Program-made: the position numbers and the translations under genes
DNA from: Fallopia convolvulus
Lineage: Eukaryota; Streptophyta; Magnoliopsida; Caryophyllales; Polygonaceae
Direction: 5' to 3'
Assembly: GCA_964016875.1 (NCBI GenBank)
Contig: OZ024721.1
Coordinates: forward strand, 11,400,109-11,464,108
DNA: 64,000 nt
Notes under the pieces: model-generated
What the model saw: only the letters and a program-made list of their open reading frames with translations
Databases searched by the model: none
Told to the model about the DNA's origin: nothing
Part shown: positions 45,365-56,300 of the stretch, one piece after another
How positions within the stretch are numbered: position 1 is the stretch's first letter
How the letters are laid out: every line of letters begins with the position of its first letter

Positions 45365-45810
45365 GTTTATAGTTTTGGCGCGCAATGGAAATTTCTTGCG
45401 TTATAGAACCGTTGCATTAAATTTAAATGACCGTTTCATTACATAAATAAATCCGCTTCAATATATTATTAAACCGCTTCATTAGATATACATAAACCAC
45501 TGCATTACATGGATAAAACCGCTTCATTTGATATGTAAACCGCTGCATTATATAGATAAAACCGCTTCATTTGATATACAAACGGCTGCATTACCTTTTA
45601 GAAAAACCGCTTCATTAGACATCTAAGGCAACGGTTTTAATATCAATTGCAGCGGTTTTCAAAGTTCAAACGAAACCGCTGCCTTAGTCTAAAAAACCGC
45701 TGCATTAGGCCTAATGCAACGCCAGCAAATGAAGCGGGCGAAAACTGCTGCATTAGGTCTAATGAAGCGGTTTTATACAATAATGCAGCGGTATTGACCG
45801 TTGATTTAGG
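45365..45810. repeat. CACTA family 3 right subterminal array
   Basis: More than fifteen copies of AACCGCTTCATTA and AACCGCTGCATTA, or their complements AATGAAGCGGTTTT and AATGCAGCGGTTTT, in both orientations up to the terminus. Confidence 0.85.
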
Positions 45811-46094
45811 TCTTTAATTTTGTAGTGTTGGTATGGAAATCACTCATTCTCATTTCTTAGTTAAAACAAACATAGAAATAGATTTGATCTATTCCTAAAC
45901 CCCATTCCCTATACCATAGGTATAGAAACAAACAAGCCCTAAGGAGTTGGGAGAAGAAAGCGAGCTAAATACCTCGGTTTACCATAGTAAAACGGAACAC
46001 GATCATTCCAATCATTTGTGGCATTTATAATGTTACTAAGAGTTTTATTTTAATATATTCTCCAACATTTGTTAAGAAAGATATTAGTTTATTA

Positions 46095-46336
46095 CTCCCT
46101 CCGTTTCACAATAGTTGTTCTTAGACAAATTTGCACATATATTAAGGTAATTTTTTTTTACCAAAATTACCCCTATCAAAAGATACTTTATAGTACTAAA
46201 AGTTGCTTTGGAAAAAGTGTATATAATTAATGTGGTGTAATTATTAGGGGTATAAGTGGAAAAATTTCTTATATGAACAATTATTGTGAAACAAGAAAAA
46301 TTGTCTATATGAACAACTATTATGAAACGGAGGGAG
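46095..46336. mobile_element. Stowaway MITE (242 bp)
   Basis: The ends CTCCCTCCGTTTCACAATAG and (minus strand) CTCCCTCCGTTTCATAATAG are the classic Stowaway terminus, with TA duplication on each side. Confidence 0.93.
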
Positions 46337-46338
46337 TA

Positions 46339-48400
46339 TTAATTTATAAATGATAAATGCTTTCTACCAAGATTTATCACTTATTGTTTTATTTCATTTT
46401 ATACTTAATTGATATATACTGTACTATATAGTAATTAACACAAAAATAAAAATGGAATATTAATGTCCTTTTTACTATAAAAAAATTAATAATTTATTTT
46501 AAATAATACTATTAATTAAGATAATTACAATATTCTATTTTCGAAATTGTCATTTTTACATGATATATTTAACTAAATATCCTTTTTTAGTTATATTATT
46601 TTCAATGAACTAAATTTATGTAAATTAGACAAATTATATTTAGTTTTTTATCTAAGAGAATGCTGAGGCATTAAGTTAACAAATTAAGAGTTCTTCCAAA
46701 AAACTTTTTCTATAAATATAAAACACAAGCATAGATAATAAAGAAAAGGAAAACGGCTTTTTGTTGTAACCAGACCAAAAAAAAAGAAAAGGAAAACAAT
46801 AAATAATTAATCAATTGTAGAAAAAAAAAGAATTACACTCTAAAGAAATCATCCATTGAGGAGGAACGTACGAGGAAATAAACTGTAGTCGTTAGATCTA
46901 ATATAATAGAGGGCCGAGATTTATTAAAAATGGGTGCAAAATTCCTATTATGGGGTGAATAGACATGATTATATCTAATTCCTAAAATATCTCCCCCATA
47001 TCATGCTCTCTCTCTATCCATATCTCTCATTCTTTCCAAATTCTGAAAAATGTTCAATATTCATTTAGTCAAAGAACATGTAACACCCCTATTTTTGCAA
47101 CAATGGGTATTACCACCAGTGACCTCGGATTTTTCCCGTCCAAAATCACCCAATGCTTTAAATAATTTAATTAAACATGATTAAAGGACAATCAACTAAA
47201 AGCAAAAATTTTATTCATTAAATAGAACATTCGTTCATTACAATGATAGTTGTTTTACAATGAATGTAGCAGCGAAATATAAAGTTCATATTATAAAAGG
47301 ATTAAAAAGGCGTATCGAAAATACAAGTATATTTCCCCAAGACAACTCATATGATGATGATTTGTTTGGCTTAAAATGGAAGAGCTCGTGCACCATCTTC
47401 TGAATGCTTTGCTCTATGAAAATTCCTTCCTTCATTGAACGTCGTTTAGCCTTGACCTTTTATCCTTGCATAACTCTTCTCAAACCTAGCTTCTAGCCTT
47501 TTTTTTCTTCGAAACTTCGTTGGGAGCTTCCTAGAGTTTGATATTTGTCGCAAAGGGCGAGAATACCAGGCAAAATGCGGAAATAGCGGAATTAGTCTAA
47601 GGAGACTAAGCAAGTGAGAAAGGAAATTCAGGGTGGCTTGGTAATTTCATTATTTCATCAAGGAAATAAAGGGAAGATGTACTTGAAGGTTATAATCTCT
47701 TTATGGAGCTTATAAGGACGGAAATTAGTCAATCTCGAAGAGAGAGAAACTTGGATCCGAAAAGAAGGAAACTACGAGATTGTAGTTCGTCTTAGAGTAC
47801 AATTAATGTTGGGAACGTTTTATTACACATCAAGCTTTAGAAAGCCTCTCGTACTCTTTTTCGGACCTCGACCAACCTCATCATATTCGGAGCTCCAGAT
47901 CGAGGAGGTGGCCCGAAGGCGATTAAGTAACAAAACCACCTTGACAAGCCCGAATAAGCATTCAGATTGGAAAGACGATCATCAAAGAACAGAGAGTTGG
48001 GTTGGTCTTCCAAGTTGTACTAATCCAACCCGGTTCATTTTAATTAATGTGCACTAGCACTTATCTTTATTATGTGTCAAAACATTTCATATCATTTATG
48101 TTTTTTAAGGGGGTGGAGGCTATGAAGGAGCCGAGTCCACTTAAAGGAACGGAGTTCCGATACCTATCTAGGGCGTAACATCCCTCCAACGAATAGGAGT
48201 GGACATAGATCATGATCCTTAAGTCGCAGGAAGAGAGGGTGTATTGCCGTACCACTCGACATTTTATATAGCGATGTTCGAGGCCAAACCCGCATCCCTT
48301 AAATCTATCTTAAATCTATTATAAATCTCGAAAAGAGATTGAAATAAGCAAGGCCAAAATAAACGGACCTAAGGTTGTATCCCAGTGAGGTAATTACTGA
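46339..48400. other. Unassigned non-coding region
   Basis: 46339-47078 is AT-rich without genes. At 47079 TGTAACACCCC resembles the start of a plant LTR, and GGGCGTAACA at 48171-48180 resembles an end, but the flanks (GAACA and TCCCT) do not match. ORFs here (47806-48057, 48070-48255) have no recognisable similarity. Confidence 0.4.
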
Positions 48401-48408
48401 AACCATTC

Positions 48409-48777
48409 TTGATTCCTTATCTAGCTTGCTATGAAAAGCTTGAACTTCAAAAGCTATTGGCTAGACTTGTTAAAGATAACATTAAACTACAAAAGAAATT
48501 GGATGAATTGGAACACTTTATTATTGAATGTGTTGGTCTTGAAAATTGTTTCGATAGTGTGAAACTCACTGATGAGATTCAGTGTTCCCTTGCGGATAAT
48601 GGTGTCCTTATGGAAGAGATAGAATCCTTAGAAACCCAAAATAATGGGTTCCTACAAAAGCTGAGTGAGAAAAATCTGATCCTTGAAGCCTCTTGTTCCC
48701 AAACTAAATTAATCCTTGCCAAATACGGCATTGGATATGAGCGTGAGTGCCAAAAAATAATGGAAAGTCTCCTTTAA
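48409..48777 (+). pseudogene. copia gag C-terminal coiled-coil segment
   Basis: Residues LARLVKDNIKLQKKLDELE and LMEEIESLETQNNGFLQKLS form a heptad-rich coiled coil typical of Sirevirus gag. After the stop at 48775 a zinc knuckle is just readable near 49030-49075: C, a stop (TAG, usually tryptophan), NCTAHGHYKES, with the final cysteine changed to serine. Confidence 0.65.
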
Positions 48778-49344
48778 ATGAAAAGGAAATAAATGAGTGT
48801 AGGGCCCTAGAACTTTAGATTGAAAAATAAAAGAATGCACATTTCGAAGAGAAAATTCGTGTGTTGGAGAGTGGTGTAAGTGGAAAGACATATTACTACA
48901 CTGGGAACACTGAGCATAAACTCTATGTCCAAATTGCCAAGGGAACAAGTCAAGGGTTTATAATAAGGAAACTATGGATAAGAACAAAATTCAAAGACCC
49001 CATCACAAGTACTACTTGGTGAGTACTACAAAACCTGCTAGAATTGTACTGCTCATGGGCACTACAAGGAAAGTAGTCCCAAAAAGAAGGCTCAAGCCCA
49101 AAAGAGTCAAAACGGTTTGAACAAGCAAGACCATAACATAAAGCAACATGCTATAGGTCCCATACTTGGGAACCATCCTAGGAACTTCACTCATCGCTCT
49201 AGGAGCTCTCGTGACATTAACATTGTTGAATATGTTCTTTTTGAAACTATGTTTCCCTGTAAGGAACCAGGCAAGAATCATCTTACTTGGGTTGCCAAAA
49301 ACTAATTTTCTTCACATCTGGTAGTGAGGGGGGAACAACACATG

Positions 49345-49984
49345 AGTCATAGACAGTGGTTGCTCCAACCATATGACTAGGAACAAAGACAACCTTACGT
49401 CACTCCACACACAAGCCGAATGAGGTCATGTGTCGTTTGGCAACAAGAATAAAGGGGAAATCATAGGAACATGAGAAGTATTGTTGAACAAATCCATCAA
49501 GATAAGCAATGTCAACCTAGTGAAGGATCTAGGATACAACCTTCTAAGTGTGTCCCAAATATGTGATCAATGGAACAATGTGGTCACCTTTGACTCAAAG
49601 GAGTGTCTGGTCATCACCAAGAAGACAAACAAAATCATTCTCAAAGGAAAGAGGTCGAACAACGTCTATGTGGTGGATACAAACTTTGAGCCTCCAAGAG
49701 AGTTGTGCCTGGAGAGTTCCCACGATGATACGGAACTCTGGCACAAAAGGTTGGGACATACAAACATAAATCAAATCATGAAATTGTATCTACAAAATCT
49801 GGTCATTGTACTTCCTAGAATTAACATTGAAAGAGCCAAGATGTGTGAAGCATGCATCCATGGAAAACAGACGCGAAGTTCCTTCAAACCAAAGAAGGTG
49901 GTGAGCACAACAAGGCCCTTGGAGCTGATCCACATGGGTCTCTGTGGTCCTATGAAAACGGTCAGCCACGGTGGAAAAAGGTAG
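49345..49984 (+). pseudogene. copia protease and GAG-pre-integrase domain
   Basis: DSGCSNHMTRNKDNLTSL (from about 49356) carries the D-S-G catalytic loop of copia proteases. Two in-frame stops lie between it and 49481. Then LGYNLLSVSQICDQ, LWHKRLGHTN and CEACIHGKQTRSSFKP form the GAG-pre-integrase domain and the end of the integrase zinc region (H-H-C-C partly visible). Confidence 0.8.
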
Positions 49985-50807
49985 TTGTATGTGTTAATTG
50001 ATGATTTTTTAAGATTTACCTAGTATATCTTCTTAATGTCCAAAGCAGATGCATTTCATCAAGAGAATGGAAGTGAGCATGGGACTAAAGCTCAAATCCA
50101 TAAGATCAAACCATGGAACTAAGTTCAAGAACTCAGAGTTCCTGAAGTTCTCTAAACAACTTGGAGTTTCCCACAACTTCTCGGCACCACGCACTCCCCA
50201 ACAAAATGGTGTAGTTAAAAGGAAGAACATGACCCTTGAAGACATGGCTCGAACCGTGATGCTTGAGAGTGAAGTTCCCTAAGGCCTTTAGGCCGAAACC
50301 ATCTCCACAACAACCTACATTCTCAACAGAGCTATGATGAGACCCATGATCATGAAGGCCTCAGATGAGCTAATCAAGGGGAGAAATTCCAACATTTCCC
50401 ATCTCAGAACCATTGGTTGCAAATGCTTTATTCATAACAATGGTAAGGACAATCTTGGGAAGTTCGATCCCAAGAGCGATGAACAAATCTTCTTGGGCTA
50501 CTCCTCACAAAGAAAGGTGTGCAGAGCGTACAACAAAAGAACCAGGAAGATTGAGGAAAGCATTCATGTGGTCTTCAATGAACAATATGTGAGATTGGGA
50601 ACTGATCCCCAAGGAAAGGGAACTTTGTTCAAACTCGTAAGGCAAGAAGAAGATGACGATGATGATGAGCCAAGGAAGAGAGATGAAGACTATCCTTGTG
50701 GGAATAATGTCCCACGACCAGACAACTATGAAGGGAACCAACATCAAACTGACCAAGACTTAATGGAAGTCCCTTCAACCACGGAAGAGTCTCAAGAAGT
50801 TTCCTAA
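49985..50807 (+). pseudogene. copia integrase with lost catalytic residues
   Basis: IRSNHGTKFKNSEFLKF corresponds to the usual RSDHGTEF block, so the second catalytic Asp is Asn. PQQNGVVKRKNMTLEDMAR has Lys where the catalytic Glu should be. A stop at 50281 interrupts, then TYILNRAMMRP and ISHLRTIGCKCFIHNNGKDN continue to DEQIFLGYSSQ. All these changes fit G-to-A transitions. The protein cannot be active. Confidence 0.85.
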
Positions 50808-50890
50808 TCCAACACTCTTGTTCCCCAAGAAGAAAACATGCATGAATCTATCGTTCAGGGGGGAACAATGAAGAAATCCATAGTGAAGAG

Positions 50891-51345
50891 GTGGAAAACA
50901 ACTCCTCACTTGAGGAGGAACATCAACAAGATCTTGAAGAAGAATATTCGATGGTAGGAACTAATCTCATCAACATTTCGACAAGAAACTACCACCAAAA
51001 GAAGGATCATCCCATCGACAACATCATTACTCCATATGAAAAATGTGTGCAAACTTGTTCCTCTCTTCATAACTTTTGTGCCTTCAATGCCTTCGTCTCC
51101 ATGGTGGAAACCAAAAACATCAAAGAAGCATTGAAAGATCCTAACTGGATTCAAGCCATGCAAGAGGAACTCAACCAATTTGAAAGGAACAAGGTGTGGA
51201 AGCTAGTTCCTCTTCCTAAGAACAACAACATCATAAGAACTCGGTGGGTCTTCAAAAACAAGGTAGACGACACTAGAGTCGTTGCAAGGAACAAGGCTTG
51301 ACTTGGAGCACAAGGATACATGCAAGAGGAAGGGATCGTTGCAAG
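50891..51345 (+). pseudogene. copia reverse transcriptase N-terminal fragment
   Basis: VETKNIKEALKDPNWIQAMQ and ELNQFERNKVWKLVPLPKN, then TRWVFKNKVDDTRVVARNKA, are the first RT blocks of copia. A TGA at 51299 and the loss of all later motifs (no YVDD box) show truncation. Confidence 0.82.
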
Positions 51346-51413
51346 GAAGGGATTGTGTCTCTACTGTCTTAGTTTCTTACTCTATGTTTTATTATTCCGT
51401 TACGTAAGGGAAC

Positions 51414-51948
51414 TATTTTGGGCAGATTAACCGCACAAACGCGTTACCTGCTAAGATGAGGGAATCCTAACCAAAAGGCAGTCACAACGCGTTACGAACT
51501 ATAAATTGAGCGTAAAGTAAAAGGGAATATCAGAGAATAAGAGTAAGTAAAAGAATAAATGCGAACAAATAGTGGTATTTGTAATGCTATTGAGATTGCA
51601 AATGAATATCCGATCAATACAAACGAACTCTTGAGCAGAAAAATTGTAAAGGAATGAATTGAACTTTTAACACTTGATTTCGGGTGTGTCAGCCTATGTC
51701 CCTTCTACGTCCGCCTTGTCCTTGTTTTATAACCTCCTCTTTCCTTTGGACCGTTGGTGGAGCGCCTCGCATATCCCGGAGATTTCGCCACCAGCATGAA
51801 TGAGGTAGTCGTTGAGGTGGGTGATACTGAACCCGGGATCTTCGCCATGCTTTGACTAATTCTTTGGCCTTCTTCTTTAACCAACAATTTGGGCTAATCA
51901 TTTTGGGCTTTCGACGCTCTTCTGGGCTAGATTTCGGAGGGCCCAACA
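51414..51948 (-). repeat. Tat B 3' LTR
   Basis: Starts TATTTTGGGC (TG mutated to TA) and ends GGGCCCAACA. Pairs with 60188-60723. Confidence 0.93.
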
Positions 51949-51963
51949 ATACCCCCATCAAAA
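51949..51963 (-). promoter_or_regulatory. Tat B polypurine tract
   Basis: Minus strand TTTGATGGGGGTAT directly abuts the 3' LTR. Confidence 0.75.
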
Positions 51964-52156
51964 ACTCGGGAAAACTCCCTCCACCACTTTCGTAGGGTTT
52001 TTGATTTTGTGTCTTGGAAGTTGTAGCGAATTATGTCACGTCTAATCAGCCCCTATTTATAGCAGTTATGATGGCCTTTCGAGACTTCATCTTGTGTCTT
52101 CCAGTGTCCAGGTACGTTTCCTTCTTCTCCATCTTTCGTCCTCTCCCTTTTCAATT

Positions 52157-53912
52157 ATGAAAACATCCGACCCTTCTTCTCTATATTGTCTCGAGGCCGC
52201 CACTTCTCCTTCCCTAACTTCTTCCGAAATCCTCACTCCTTATCATCGGAGGGATAGCATTTCAGAAGACCCCCATATCTTTGCCTTTTCAGCTGGCTTT
52301 CCCTCGCATGTAGAGATATTCTTTCCCCCCTCCGGTGTTTATGCTAACTTTTATGTCAACGATTGGGTGTGCTTGTACGAATACCCTTTTCGTATCGGCC
52401 ACCGTTTCCCGTTTTCTCCTTTAGTTGTCGATTTCTTGTCTACTCTTGATGTATCTCCTGGGCAATTGCTTCCCCAAGTTTGGAGACTTCTGCTTTCTGT
52501 TAATCAATTGTGCTCCTCTCGGGGTCTTCCCTTCAAAGTTGCCGACTTTTTCTTAAATTACCGCCTTTCCAAAGGCGGTCCTGGCCGTTTAACTTTGAAA
52601 ACCTTCACAAATAAATCTCACCTAGTCTTTAACATATCGAAATCTGATCGGGGCTGGGCTGATAAGTTTTTCTTTGTGAGGTTGTCTTCTTTGGGGATCG
52701 ATACGTCTTTCTTGAGAAGTCGTTGGCGGTCAACAGGTAGTGTTTCCCTCTTGTACTCGTTGGTCTTTACTCAAGTCTAACTACTGGTTGTTTCTTGTGC
52801 AGAGTGTCTTGCTATTCCTCAACCCCGCAAGGTGTCATCCCAAGTTATCTCCCACATCGAGACCCTTCCGTTGGAAGAAAGATCTTACCCTGAATTAGTA
52901 AAAGCGTGTCTTGCAGAGCCTGAAGATATCGAGATGTCGAGTAAGCTTGTCTTTCTTGTTCTTCCTCGTTTCAACGCTTTTTACTTCCTACTAACCCTGT
53001 TATTCTCGTGCTGTCAGGCTCAAGGACTACCAGATCAACTGTCGCGTTGTCAACCTTGGAGAGAGTCGAGGCCAGGAAGAAGAGGAAAGCGGAAACGACC
53101 TCCACTGCGGATACGTCTTTGATAGTATCCCTGCCTCCAAAAATTGTAGGCGACTCTCCTAGGGCCTCCTTATCAAAGAAAGGTGTATCTTCTCGTATGA
53201 CGAATCTTCCCAACACCATGATGTCCCTGGATATGGATGCCGAGAAGTGCTTGAAATCTCTGATGCCTCTTCAAGTGGACTGCCTTCATGGTTCAAGCCA
53301 TCGATCTTCTTTTCCTGAATTTCTCGGCGAAATACTAGCAGCCCAGTGGCAGGTACTTGACAGCTTTCTTCGCTCTTATTGCTAATCGTCTTGGTTCCTA
53401 ATAACTCCGTATTTGTTGTTTAGGGATTCCAACTCGCTCTCGCGGCTTATGACACCTTCAAGGACTACCCTGAGCAATTGACTCAGAGTAAGATCAGCAT
53501 GCAGCTTGAGAAGGATAAGTCGGTCATCTTGGGACAGGAGAAGAGGGCTCTGGACAAGAAGGTCCTTGATCTGCAGAGTGCCCTCGAGAGAGCTCTTGAG
53601 GACTCTAAGGCGTGGGAGGATAGGTTCAAGGAAGCATCAAAGAAGAGTGCTGCTCTTGCTCAAGAAGTTGAGGATACGACTGACTACTGGTCACTCAGAG
53701 CTCGTGTTGAGACGATAGAGGAGTTTGCTGCTGGGAAACACTCTTCCTGGGACGCTGTGAAAGAAAGGGAGCAGTTCGAGAACTTGTTTCCTGACGAAGC
53801 CAATGCGTCCAAGAAGTCTTCTCTTATCGACGATATAGCACAACTTACCAAAGAAGTGGCCCAGGTCGAGATGGACAACCAGAAGCCAGCCGAAAACGCA
53901 GACAAAGAATGA
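52157..53912 (+). CDS. Antisense gene of Tat B, four exons, intact
   Basis: Exons 52157-52736, 52803-52940, 53018-53352 and 53424-53912 all have GT-AG introns (66, 77 and 71 bp). Joined, they give 1542 bp: 513 residues and a stop, with no interruption. Residues about 67-115 (NDWVCLYEYPFRIGHRFPF and following) match the Transposase_28 'gypsy type transposon' domain. Exon 3 has a basic EARKKRKAE patch, possibly a nuclear signal. Exon 4 (residues about 352-513) is a long coiled coil (KDKSVILGQEKRALDKKVLD) with an acidic tail. Opposite-strand ORFs after pol are known in Tat elements, but the role of the protein is unknown. A CAG/GTACGT site at 52110 suggests a 5' UTR intron. The start at 52157 is the first ATG; an upstream GTG in frame was not used. 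It converges on the integrase. Confidence 0.78.
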
Positions 53913-54545
53913 TTCCTTTTCACTTTTTCTATTTCTCGAACTCTTATCCTACCCCCAGCATGTTGGGGCTTTTAAAACTTTATGTTTTGTTTGGCCGCTT
54001 GTATTAGGGCCTGGATGTGGACAACTTTGCACCCCGTGATGGTTTTTGGGGTTATGTTTATTTTGATAATGTTTTAGTAGTTGCTATGGCCTTGGATTTG
54101 TGTTTGTTATTTTTGCAGGTAGAACAGATTCACTGCGGGAGAGTGAAGATCAACATGTTTGCGACAGATCGACTTGTTTGAAAGAACATGTACTTGTAGT
54201 TTAATGATAGACTTTTCGTAGTATAGTGCTTTTTCATGTAAGATGCAGAGGGAGAGAGAGAATAATGTATTTGTCTGAAAGTAAATACTTGCAATTAAAT
54301 TGTGAATTGTGTTACACATATTTGGCTAAACTCCTCTTGCTTTTGAGTTTTTGTTACGTGTTCTCGTCTCTTGCATCTTTGTGACTAGTCATTGTGTGCA
54401 CAGCGTTGCCTGATCATAAGGCGAGGGCCTATGTTTTGGCCTGTAACGTCACAAGGCGTCCCTTGTTAGTTTTTTCAAAATCGTTGTTCTTGTGTATGTA
54501 CGAAGATGTAACAATGTAATGTGAAAGGAATATATGGAATATACC
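53913..54545. other. Convergent 3' region of Tat B
   Basis: Non-coding, between the stop of the antisense gene and the end of pol. The two transcripts could overlap here and form double-stranded RNA. Confidence 0.5.
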
Positions 54546-55870
54546 TTATTTGTGACTTACGCGTTCTAGAAGTGATACAGCTTTAAATTCATCGCGTTCC
54601 AACTCTTGGGGACTACCTTCCCGTCTCGTGCCAACAACTCGTATGCTCCTTGTCCTACAATCTTCGTGATCTGATAAGGTCCTTCCAAATTTGCTCCCAA
54701 CTTTCCAGCATTCAATTCCTGCGTGTTTTAAAAAACTTTCCTTAACACCCAATCTCCCACTTGGAACGCCTTTGCATTAACGCATTTGTTGTAACTCCGG
54801 GCTACCTCCTGTCTGTATGCCGCCATACGAACTGATGCCTCATCTCGTAACTCGTCCACCGTGTCTAAGTGGTGCAACAAGTTAGGGAGATTTGATTCCT
54901 CAGTGGTAAGTCCATATCGAACTGTGGGCAAAGTTACTTCTATTGATAACACGGCTTCACATCCATAAACCAAGGAGAAAGGTGTGTGGCCTGTAGCAGT
55001 CTTGGGAGTTGTTCAATCTGACCATAGAATAAGGGGTAACTCATCTGCCCATTTCCCTTTTGCCTCCTTGAGTCGCTTCTTCAAGTTGTTGATGATTACT
55101 TTGTTGCTTGCTTCTGCCTGACCATTGGCTTGGGGATAACGCGGTGTTGACATCACCAACTGAATGTTGTATTGCTGACAAAATGATCTCGTCTTATCGT
55201 TGATGAACTGGGACCCGTTTTCGCACACTATGGTGGATGGTATGCCAAATCTACTCAGGATGTTTCTTTTTATGAAAGAGATGACCTGGGTGTCTTTGAC
55301 TTCTTTGAAGGCTTCGGCTTCGATCCATTTGGAGAAGTAGTCAGTCATTGCTAAGATGTAGACATGTTGTCCCGAAGCTGGAGGAAGCTTTCCCACGATG
55401 TACATTCCCCATTTCATGAATGACCAAGGGGAAGTTATGGGGTGTAACAACTCCGGAGGTTGATGTGCTATAGGTCCATGACGCTGGCACGCGTCACACT
55501 TGCGGGCGAATTTCACTGCGTCTTTGTCCATGGTGGGCCAATAATAACTCATCCTGCTTGCCTTCCTTGCCAAGTTGCGACCCCCTGTATGATTTCCGCA
55601 TTCTCCATCGTGTACGTCCTGTAACACCTTCTGTACCTCTTCCTCCTTTACGCATCGGGCGTATATTCCTGATGACATCCACTTAAACAGAATGTTATTC
55701 TTAATGGGGAAAGTGGAAGCTTTTACCTTAAGTCGTCGAGCTTCTTCCTTGTCGTCCAGTAAGACTCCATCTCGTAACCACTTTGTGTAAGGAGTCACCC
55801 ACGAACTGTCTTCGTCAGGATTTCGAATCTCAAACATATCTGCTTCTTTGATTATGGATGGCGCATCAAG
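54546..55870 (-). pseudogene. Tat B integrase (mutated catalytic residues)
   Basis: Zinc domain: HDGECGNHTGGRNLARKA to CDACQRHGP. The core starts WGMYIVGKLPPA where the catalytic Asp of WGMDIVG is Tyr. The second motif is IVCENGSQFIN with Glu for Asp. QANGQAEASNK keeps the catalytic Glu. A TGA at 55013 follows LPLILWSD. The remainder (MVYGCEAVLSIEVTLPTVRY to VGDWVLRKVF) is in another ORF, with a further shift after 54728. Two of three catalytic residues are altered, so the enzyme is dead. Confidence 0.87.
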
Positions 55871-56300
55871 GTACATGAAAGGTATCTTGTTGTACTCTCT
55901 TGGGTCGATTGCGGATCCGAGGTTGGCTAAGGCGTCTGCTTGCGTGTTGGCATCTCGGGGAACTTGCTTTATCTCAAAATGTTTAAAATGTTTAATGATC
56001 TCTTGAACTTTTTCCAGATACGCCTTCATCTTTGAATCCCTGGCGACATATGAGTTCGTAACTTGATTTACAATAAGTAACGAATCACAAATTACCTCAA
56101 TTTCTTGTACATTCAAGTCCTTAGCAACGAGTAACCCTACTATAAGCGTCTCATATTCTGCTTCATTGTTGGTAGCTTTGAATGTACATCGAATAGCTTG
56201 GGCTATCCTATCCCCCTGTGGTGACTTCAGGACTACCCCCAATCATACGCCAATCTGATTCGACGCTCCGTTTGTATGCATCAACCACTTGCCACTTCTC
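55871..56300 (-). pseudogene. Tat B second (archaeal-type) RNase H
   Basis: WLMHTNGASNQIGV, a stop at 56243, then GVVLKSPQGDRIAQAIRCTF, TNNEAEYETLIVGL, IEVICDSLLIVNQV and NTQADALANLGSA. These are the four motif blocks of the extra RNase H that Tat elements acquired. The first catalytic Asp (usually VDGASN) is Asn here. The other acidic residues (E, D, D) are kept. Confidence 0.82.

Larger units (their letters stand above)
42053..45827. mobile_element. CACTA element, family 3 (3775 bp, complete, non-autonomous)
   Basis: Termini CACTACTAGATTAAAGACC and, on the minus strand, CACTACAAAATTAAAGACC, with the 3-bp duplication TTG at 42050-42052 and 45828-45830. The right side has a dense subterminal array; the left side has almost none. 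No transposase motifs. A small open frame at 44655-44867 is unremarkable. The ends are sisters to family 2 at 14795. Confidence 0.92.
41959..45939. mobile_element. Small MITE (about 200 bp) split by CACTA family 3
   Basis: Left end GGGCACGTTTGTTTCTATA and, on the minus strand, right end GGGCTTGTTTGTTTCTATA form an inverted repeat flanked by TTA and TAA. Removing the CACTA element and one TTG leaves about 200 bp. The superfamily is uncertain (TA or TAA duplication). Confidence 0.72.
48409..51350 (+). mobile_element. Ty1/copia retrotransposon, Sirevirus-like, decayed and 3'-truncated
   Basis: Domain order on the plus strand is gag, protease, GAG-pre-integrase, integrase, RT start. This order (integrase before RT) defines copia. 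RT ends after about 150 residues. At 51414 Tat B is inserted, and the flank after it (60724 on) does not continue RT, so the element was already truncated or rearranged. No LTRs are visible next to it. Confidence 0.85.

Noticed and set aside
47079..48180. A possible LTR from TGTAACACCCC to GGGCGTAACA
   Set aside because: Flanking five bases do not match (GAACA and TCCCT), and no primer-binding site or polypurine tract is seen. Kept only as unassigned sequence.
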